DNA of 64,000 bases from Thalassospira lucentensis (GTDB lineage: Bacteria > Pseudomonadota > Alphaproteobacteria > Rhodospirillales > Thalassospiraceae). The position numbers were made by a program, and so were the translations under genes. The notes under the pieces were generated by a model. The model did no database searches and was not told where the DNA came from. It saw only the letters and a list, made by a program, of their open reading frames with translations. Location of the stretch: contig NZ_LPVY01000013.1 in the NCBI RefSeq assembly GCF_001613805.1, positions 62,001-126,000 of the forward strand. The letters are read 5' to 3'. Positions 59,793-64,000 of the stretch are shown piece after piece. The stretch's first letter is position 1. Every line of letters starts with the position of its first letter.

Positions 59793-61313
59793 TCAGAAGA
59801 AGCCCATCGGTTTCGGATCATAGGAAACCAGCAGGTTCTTGGTCTGCTGATAATGGTTTAGCATCATCTTGTGGTTTTCACGTCCGATGCCCGATTGCTT
59901 GTAGCCGCCAAAGGCCGCATGTGCCGGATAAAGGTGATAGCAATTGGTCCAGACACGACCGGCCTTGATATTGCGGCCAAACCGGTAGGCGCGTGTGCCA
60001 TCACGGGTCCAGACCCCGGCGCCAAGACCGTAAAGCGTGTCATTGGCGATTTTAAGCGCCTCGGCCTCGTCCTTGAAGGTCGTGGCGGAAACCACCGGGC
60101 CAAAGATTTCCTCCTGGAAAATCCGCATCCGGTTATGGCCCTTGAAGATGGTTGGCTGGATATAGAACCCGGTCGAAAGATCACCGCCCAGTTCCGCCTT
60201 GCCACCGCCGCAAAGGACTTCGGCACCCTCCTGCTTGCCGATATCAAGATAGGACAGGATTTTTTCCATCTGTTCGGTCGACGCCTGCGCGCCGATCATG
60301 GTTTCACTATCAAGCGGGTTGCCCTGCTTGATGTGGGCCACGCGTGAAAGCACGCTATCCATGAACTTGTCATAGATATTTTCCTGAATAAGTGCGCGCG
60401 ACGGGCAGGTGCAGACCTCGCCCTGGTTGAGCGCGAACATGGTCAGGCCTTCGGCGGCTTTCTCACGGAAATCGTCATCCTGTGCCATCACGTCATCAAA
60501 GAAGATGTTCGGCGATTTGCCACCCAGTTCCAGCGTGACCGGAATGATGTTTTCGCTGGCATATTGCATGATCAGGCGGCCGGTGGTGGTCTCACCGGTA
60601 AAGGCGACCTTGGCGACCCGGTTGCTTTGCGCCAATGGTTTGCCTGCTTCGACCCCGAAGCCCTGCACAACGTTCAGCACGCCAGCCGGAAGAAGATTAC
60701 CAACCAGTTCCAGCAGCACGCAAATTGATGCCGGGGTCTGTTCGGCCGGTTTCAGGACAACGCAGTTGCCAGCCGCCAGTGCCGGGGCGAGTTTCCAGAC
60801 GGCCATCAGGATCGGGAAGTTCCATGGGATGATCTGCCCGACAACGCCAAGCGGTTCGTGGAAATGATAGGCGACCGTATTGTCGTCAATCTCGCCAAGG
60901 GATCCTTCCTGTGCACGGATGGCACCGGCAAAATACCGGAAATGGTCAATCGCCAGCGGAATATCGGCGGCCAGCGTTTCACGCACCGCCTTGCCATTAT
61001 CCCACGTTTCGGCAACCGCCAGTATTTCAAGGTTCTGTTCCATGCGGTCGGCGATTTTATTGAGGATATTGGCGCGTTCGGTGACCGATGTCTTGCCCCA
61101 TGCTTCTGCTGCAGCGTGTGCGGCATCAAGTGCCTTTTCGATATCTTCCGAACTGGATCTTGCGATTTCGCAGAACGGTTTGCCATTCACCGGCGAGACA
61201 TTTTCGAAATACTGTCCCTTGACCGGTGCGGTCCATTCGCCGCCGATATAGTTGTCGTAACGGGATTTGAATGCAACGACGCTGCCCGCGTCGCCCGGAT
61301 TCTTGTAAATCAT
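59793..61313 (-). CDS. Acetaldehyde-type NAD-dependent aldehyde dehydrogenase (ExaC/AldB/AcoD)
   Basis: The 506-residue enzyme has [30 protein letters not shown], catalytic Glu in [12 protein letters not shown], catalytic Cys in [11 protein letters not shown] and C-terminal [16 protein letters not shown]. These group it with aldehyde dehydrogenases used in ethanol and acetoin catabolism, oxidising acetaldehyde to acetate. The start at 61313 (MIYKNPG) has GGAGG 7 nt upstream. A near-perfect sigma-54 promoter lies 66 nt before it and an AcoR-like activator gene is divergent. DUF779 follows. Confidence 0.91.
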   Translation of the reverse strand: MIYKNPGDAGSVVAFKSRYDNYIGGEWTAPVKGQYFENVSPVNGKPFCEIARSSSEDIEKALDAAHAAAEAWGKTSVTERANILNKIADRMEQNLEILAVAETWDNGKAVRETLAADIPLAIDHFRYFAGAIRAQEGSLGEIDDNTVAYHFHEPLGVVGQIIPWNFPILMAVWKLAPALAAGNCVVLKPAEQTPASICVLLELVGNLLPAGVLNVVQGFGVEAGKPLAQSNRVAKVAFTGETTTGRLIMQYASENIIPVTLELGGKSPNIFFDDVMAQDDDFREKAAEGLTMFALNQGEVCTCPSRALIQENIYDKFMDSVLSRVAHIKQGNPLDSETMIGAQASTEQMEKILSYLDIGKQEGAEVLCGGGKAELGGDLSTGFYIQPTIFKGHNRMRIFQEEIFGPVVSATTFKDEAEALKIANDTLYGLGAGVWTRDGTRAYRFGRNIKAGRVWTNCYHLYPAHAAFGGYKQSGIGRENHKMMLNHYQQTKNLLVSYDPKPMGFF

Positions 61314-61378
61314 CTTGGATCCTCCATGATCGGAAGGCGGCTTTGCCACCTGTTTTTGGTTTTGGCCCTGACATTTCC

Positions 61379-61393
61379 GCAAAGCCCGTGCCA
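61379..61393 (-). promoter_or_regulatory. Sigma-54 promoter of aldehyde dehydrogenase operon
   Basis: On the leftward strand TGGCACG-N4-TTGC matches the full -24/-12 consensus with exact spacing. Transcription should start near 61367, about 54 nt before the aldehyde dehydrogenase ATG. A second CGTGCCA 20 bp upstream (61407-61413) repeats the -24 block without a good -12. The divergent sigma-54 activator makes the assignment strong. Confidence 0.88.
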
Positions 61394-61481
61394 GTTCGTA
61401 AAATCCCGTGCCAGATGATCGAATGATCCGTTTTTTCGTCTTTTAACAACCGGTTGGAGGAGGGCGGTGATCAGGAGCGAT

Positions 61482-61603
61482 TGTGTCATTCCGTTCCCGG
61501 CGGTGGCACAGGTGATACAAACTGTCCCATATTCGTGACACACCCGATTATGCCGCGGATTTGCTGTGAAACCTTTTGGCGTTTCGGGGCTTTGGTGTGT
61601 TAC
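61482..61603. promoter_or_regulatory. Candidate upstream activator sites (TGTGTCA-type repeats)
   Basis: Three related elements occur 90-210 bp upstream of the sigma-54 promoter: TGTGTCA (61482-61488), GTGACACACC (61535-61544) and GGTGTGTTAC (61594-61603). The last two are inverted copies with one mismatch, and the first is inverted to the second. The distance suits enhancer sites for the AcoR-like activator encoded at 61699. The remaining part of the 385-bp gap shows no gene. Confidence 0.45.
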
Positions 61604-61698
61604 GATCCTGCCTGTGATCGGACGCGGACAAATCCGCAAGCCGGGCGATGCCAGAACGCATTCCCGATAAAACACCGGCACAAGGGAGATAACGTCTT

Positions 61699-63621
61699 AT
61701 GTCTGGAAACCATCATGGTGGACGGATCGAAGCTGCATTGCAGTTAAGTGGCGTCGCCCAAAATCGCGCCGTCCTCGAAAGCTGGCAACGTTGCGAACAG
61801 CGCTTTGGCCTTGCCCATGACACGCTACGCCGTCCGGAAGTCATGCCCGAAAGCCAAACCCGGCAGCGTCGTGACCGCAGCGGGCGGCTTTATCATCATG
61901 CCCATGATCTGGTGCGCACCCTTTATCGCAAGATTGATGCATCGGGCTATGCGGTTTTCCTGACCGATAATGACGGTGTGATCCTTGACAGTGTGGCGGC
62001 CCACACGCTGCTGCCGTCGTTTCGCACCAACGGCCTTTTGCCCGGTGCCGTCTGGAGCGAGGAACGCGAGGGGACCAATGGTATTGGCACCTGTATCGTC
62101 GAAGGTCGTCCGATCACCATCCACAAGGACGAACATTTTCTGGCGCAACATGCGGTGCTGACCTGTACGGCGGCACCGGTGTTTGACCCTGAAGGGCAGG
62201 TTTGTTCGGTCCTTGATGTTTCTGCCGTGCGCGACGACATCAAACGTACGGATTGTTTGCGGGTCCGAAGCCTGATTGCCGATTATGCCGATGCGCTTGA
62301 ACGCATTCTGTTCTTTGATGAATGTGCATCCGATCTGATCCTGCACCTGCATCCCGATGCCCAGCATGTCGGATCGACCCGTGATGCCCTGATTTCCATC
62401 GGCCCGGATGGCAATATCCGCGGTGCGACCTCGACCGCGCGCCGTTTGCTGGCAGCGGCGGATAATGCGCGCGATGTGCAATCGATGTTCGGTTTTGATC
62501 TTGATGGTCTGATCACCACCCTTGGTGTGGGTGAGGAGACTTCGATCTCGGGATCGGCCAAGGCCCTGCCGGTCAATGGCGGGGGGCTTTTGTTCGGGCG
62601 GGTAACATTGCCCGAAAAGCAGCGGCGCAAATTCATTTCGATGCGGCCCGCACCAGTATCGCGTCCGTCCACACGTTTGGGAGCGAACGAAACCGGTGAC
62701 ATACCTGATCAGGACCCGGCAATCCGTCGTCTTTACAAGGTAGGCAGCAAACTTCTGACCAACCGTATCAATGTTCTGATGTCGGGCGAAACCGGCAGCG
62801 GCAAGGAACATATGGCGCGTGCCATCCATGCGGCAGCGGTTGGCGCGCGCAAACCCTTTGTCGCGATCAATTGCGCGGCCCTTCCCGAAAGCCTGATCGA
62901 AAGCGAATTGTTTGGTCATGCCGGTGGTGCCTTCACCGGGGCGGCACGCGATGGCTTTGGCGGGCGGATCAAGCAGGCTGATGGCGGGACGCTGTTTCTG
63001 GATGAAATCGGCGATATGCCACTATCGGCACAGGGACGGCTTTTGCGGGTGCTTGAACAGCGTACGGTTGAACCGCTGGGCAGTACCAAGTCCGTGCCGG
63101 TCAATTTCCGTCTGATTTGTGCCAGCAATGTCGATCTGACCCGTGCGGTGGCGGATGGCAAATTCCGCGAAGATCTGCTTTACCGGATCAAAGGGGCGCG
63201 GCTTTCCCTGCCAGCGCTTCGCGAACGGTCCGATCTGCCCGATCTCATCGCCCGGCTTCTTCGCGGTATTTCTGGCGATATGGCGGGGGATGTTCGTTGT
63301 TCGGACGATGTTCTTGAATTGCTGTCACGCCATGACTGGCCGGGCAATATCCGCGAACTGGTCAATGTCCTGCAATATGCCTGCGTCTTTGCCGAGGGTG
63401 GTTTGATCCTGAGGTCGCACCTGCCCGATGATTTCCACGAAACCGTCACGCGCGACCCGGCCCCTGCCGGATCAATCCTGAAACGGGCTGAAGCCGATGC
63501 ATTGCGTCAGGTGCTTGATGATCACCGCTGGCATATCAGCAAAACCGCCAAGGCGCTCGGCATCAGTCGCAATACGCTTTATCGCAAGATGGATCGGTTC
63601 GATATAAGGCGTGAAGCCTAG
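61699..63621 (+). CDS. Sigma-54-dependent Fis-family activator, AcoR-like
   Basis: The 640-residue enhancer-binding protein has an N-terminal GAF sensory domain (about 75-200; GTNGIGTCIVEGRP is typical of AcoR) and a PAS-like linker. The AAA+ domain (about 340-560) has Walker A GETGSGKEHMARA, the sigma-54 contact loop GAFTGA and Walker B GGTLFLDEIGDM. A C-terminal Fis helix-turn-helix (KTAKALGISRNTLYRK) ends the protein. It should sense an alcohol, aldehyde or acetoin-like signal and open the sigma-54 promoter of the divergent aldehyde dehydrogenase operon. Its stop overlaps the convergent lrp gene by 4 nt. Confidence 0.92.
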   Translation: MSGNHHGGRIEAALQLSGVAQNRAVLESWQRCEQRFGLAHDTLRRPEVMPESQTRQRRDRSGRLYHHAHDLVRTLYRKIDASGYAVFLTDNDGVILDSVAAHTLLPSFRTNGLLPGAVWSEEREGTNGIGTCIVEGRPITIHKDEHFLAQHAVLTCTAAPVFDPEGQVCSVLDVSAVRDDIKRTDCLRVRSLIADYADALERILFFDECASDLILHLHPDAQHVGSTRDALISIGPDGNIRGATSTARRLLAAADNARDVQSMFGFDLDGLITTLGVGEETSISGSAKALPVNGGGLLFGRVTLPEKQRRKFISMRPAPVSRPSTRLGANETGDIPDQDPAIRRLYKVGSKLLTNRINVLMSGETGSGKEHMARAIHAAAVGARKPFVAINCAALPESLIESELFGHAGGAFTGAARDGFGGRIKQADGGTLFLDEIGDMPLSAQGRLLRVLEQRTVEPLGSTKSVPVNFRLICASNVDLTRAVADGKFREDLLYRIKGARLSLPALRERSDLPDLIARLLRGISGDMAGDVRCSDDVLELLSRHDWPGNIRELVNVLQYACVFAEGGLILRSHLPDDFHETVTRDPAPAGSILKRAEADALRQVLDDHRWHISKTAKALGISRNTLYRKMDRFDIRREA

Positions 63622-64000
63622 CCCTTAAGCACGCCGTCAAGTGGCGAGGGCGCGGTCAGGCTTTCGAGCGGATAGCCCGAAAATGTTTTGGTGCGTTCCA
63701 TCACCACATGGCCGCGGAAATGTTCGATCCCGATTTTGGCGGCCAGAAGCTTTTCTTTCAGCTGATTGAAATGCGCGATATCTCGGCAGATCATATCCAT
63801 CGTGTAATCGAACGGCCCGGCGATTTTGTAGCATGATATGACTTCGGGCACATCGGTGATCGCGGCTTCGAACCGTTTGAAATCATCGACCAGATGATTG
63901 CCCAGCGTGATTTCTGCCATGATGTGCAGGTTGGCGCCGATTTTATCAAGGTCGATTTCCGCCAGATACTGCGTGATCAGCCCGGCTTCCTCAAGCTTGC
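63618..64000 (-). CDS. Lrp/AsnC-family regulator, C-terminal part
   Basis: The gene runs off the right edge; the last ~127 residues are present. The visible part begins in the winged helix (KLEEAGLITQYLAEIDLDKIG) and continues into the RAM ligand-binding domain (HIMAEITLG; SCYKIAGPFDYTMDMICRD; HFRGHVVMERTKTFSGYPL). It resembles the other Lrp gene at 44337 (FDYTMDMICRD against YDYMLCLVCRD). The reading frame is open through position 64000, so the Met at 63920 is internal. The regulated gene should lie beyond the window. Confidence 0.85.
   Translation of the reverse strand, partial: KLEEAGLITQYLAEIDLDKIGANLHIMAEITLGNHLVDDFKRFEAAITDVPEVISCYKIAGPFDYTMDMICRDIAHFNQLKEKLLAAKIGIEHFRGHVVMERTKTFSGYPLESLTAPSPLDGVLKG

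Overview
The window reads as chromosomal DNA of a marine-type alphaproteobacterium, most like Rhodospirillales/Thalassospira. This is inferred from gene content, the GTTC-N7-GTTC LexA box, the pdxA-surA-lptD-lptG-lptF order and roughly 55% GC; no rRNA marker is present. There is no insertion sequence, phage, CRISPR array or tRNA. The window is a mosaic of housekeeping and metabolic operons.

Layout: (1) 1-5798, minus: outer-membrane biogenesis operon lptF-lptG-lptD-surA-pdxA (pdxA cut by the window edge). (2) 5994-12991: a DmdC-like acyl-CoA dehydrogenase, a C-terminal processing protease, a branched-chain-amino-acid-type binding lipoprotein, a CDP-alcohol phosphatidyltransferase with an unusual active-site insertion, and a class I aminotransferase. 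(3) 12982-15489: a LysR regulator divergent from tautomerase-cupin-DUF4865 genes. (4) 15486-26021: a complete nitrate assimilation locus. nirB-nirD-nasA-siroheme synthase run leftward; narK and nasT-nasS run rightward. (5) 26055-35451: a Bax-type glucosaminidase, a GNAT acetyltransferase, and a peptide ABC transporter operon ending in an M14 peptidase. (6) 35516-41161: the SOS mutagenesis cassette imuA-imuB-dnaE2 with a LexA box. (7) 41301-44798: cysD-cysNC sulfate activation and an Lrp regulator. (8) 44901-53436: amine/arginine catabolism: a class III aminotransferase, an astA-astD-astB operon led by an M20 hydrolase, and a divergent PLP aminotransferase-cupin pair. (9) 53552-58260: cyanide-insensitive-type bd oxidase with a 41-residue DUF2474 subunit, then a LysR/YeiH pair. 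(10) 58339-64000: a tandem OB-fold periplasmic protein, DUF779 plus acetaldehyde-type dehydrogenase under a near-perfect sigma-54 promoter, its AcoR-like activator, and a partial Lrp gene.

The most striking signal is in the 720-bp nirB/narK divergent region. Both transcripts appear to start at sigma-54 promoters. Both leaders carry an RNA hairpin with the same hexaloop (AATGGC) and covarying stems, followed by a second AACGAY-loop hairpin. This is the A1/G4 tandem hexaloop signature recognised by ANTAR antiterminators. In the nirB leader the second hairpin shares six bases with the 5' arm of a strong intrinsic terminator (9-U tract), so the two folds exclude each other. The ANTAR protein NasT and its nitrate-sensing partner NasS are encoded next to narK, so sensor, effector and two RNA targets lie within 4 kb.

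Other points worth a second look are a siroheme synthase with a vestigial methyltransferase tail, an ast operon with M20 and class III enzymes where AstE and AstC would be expected, a 28-bp AT-rich palindrome and a TTTGTATACAAA operator before the peptide-transport operon, and several perfect inverted repeats between divergent genes.
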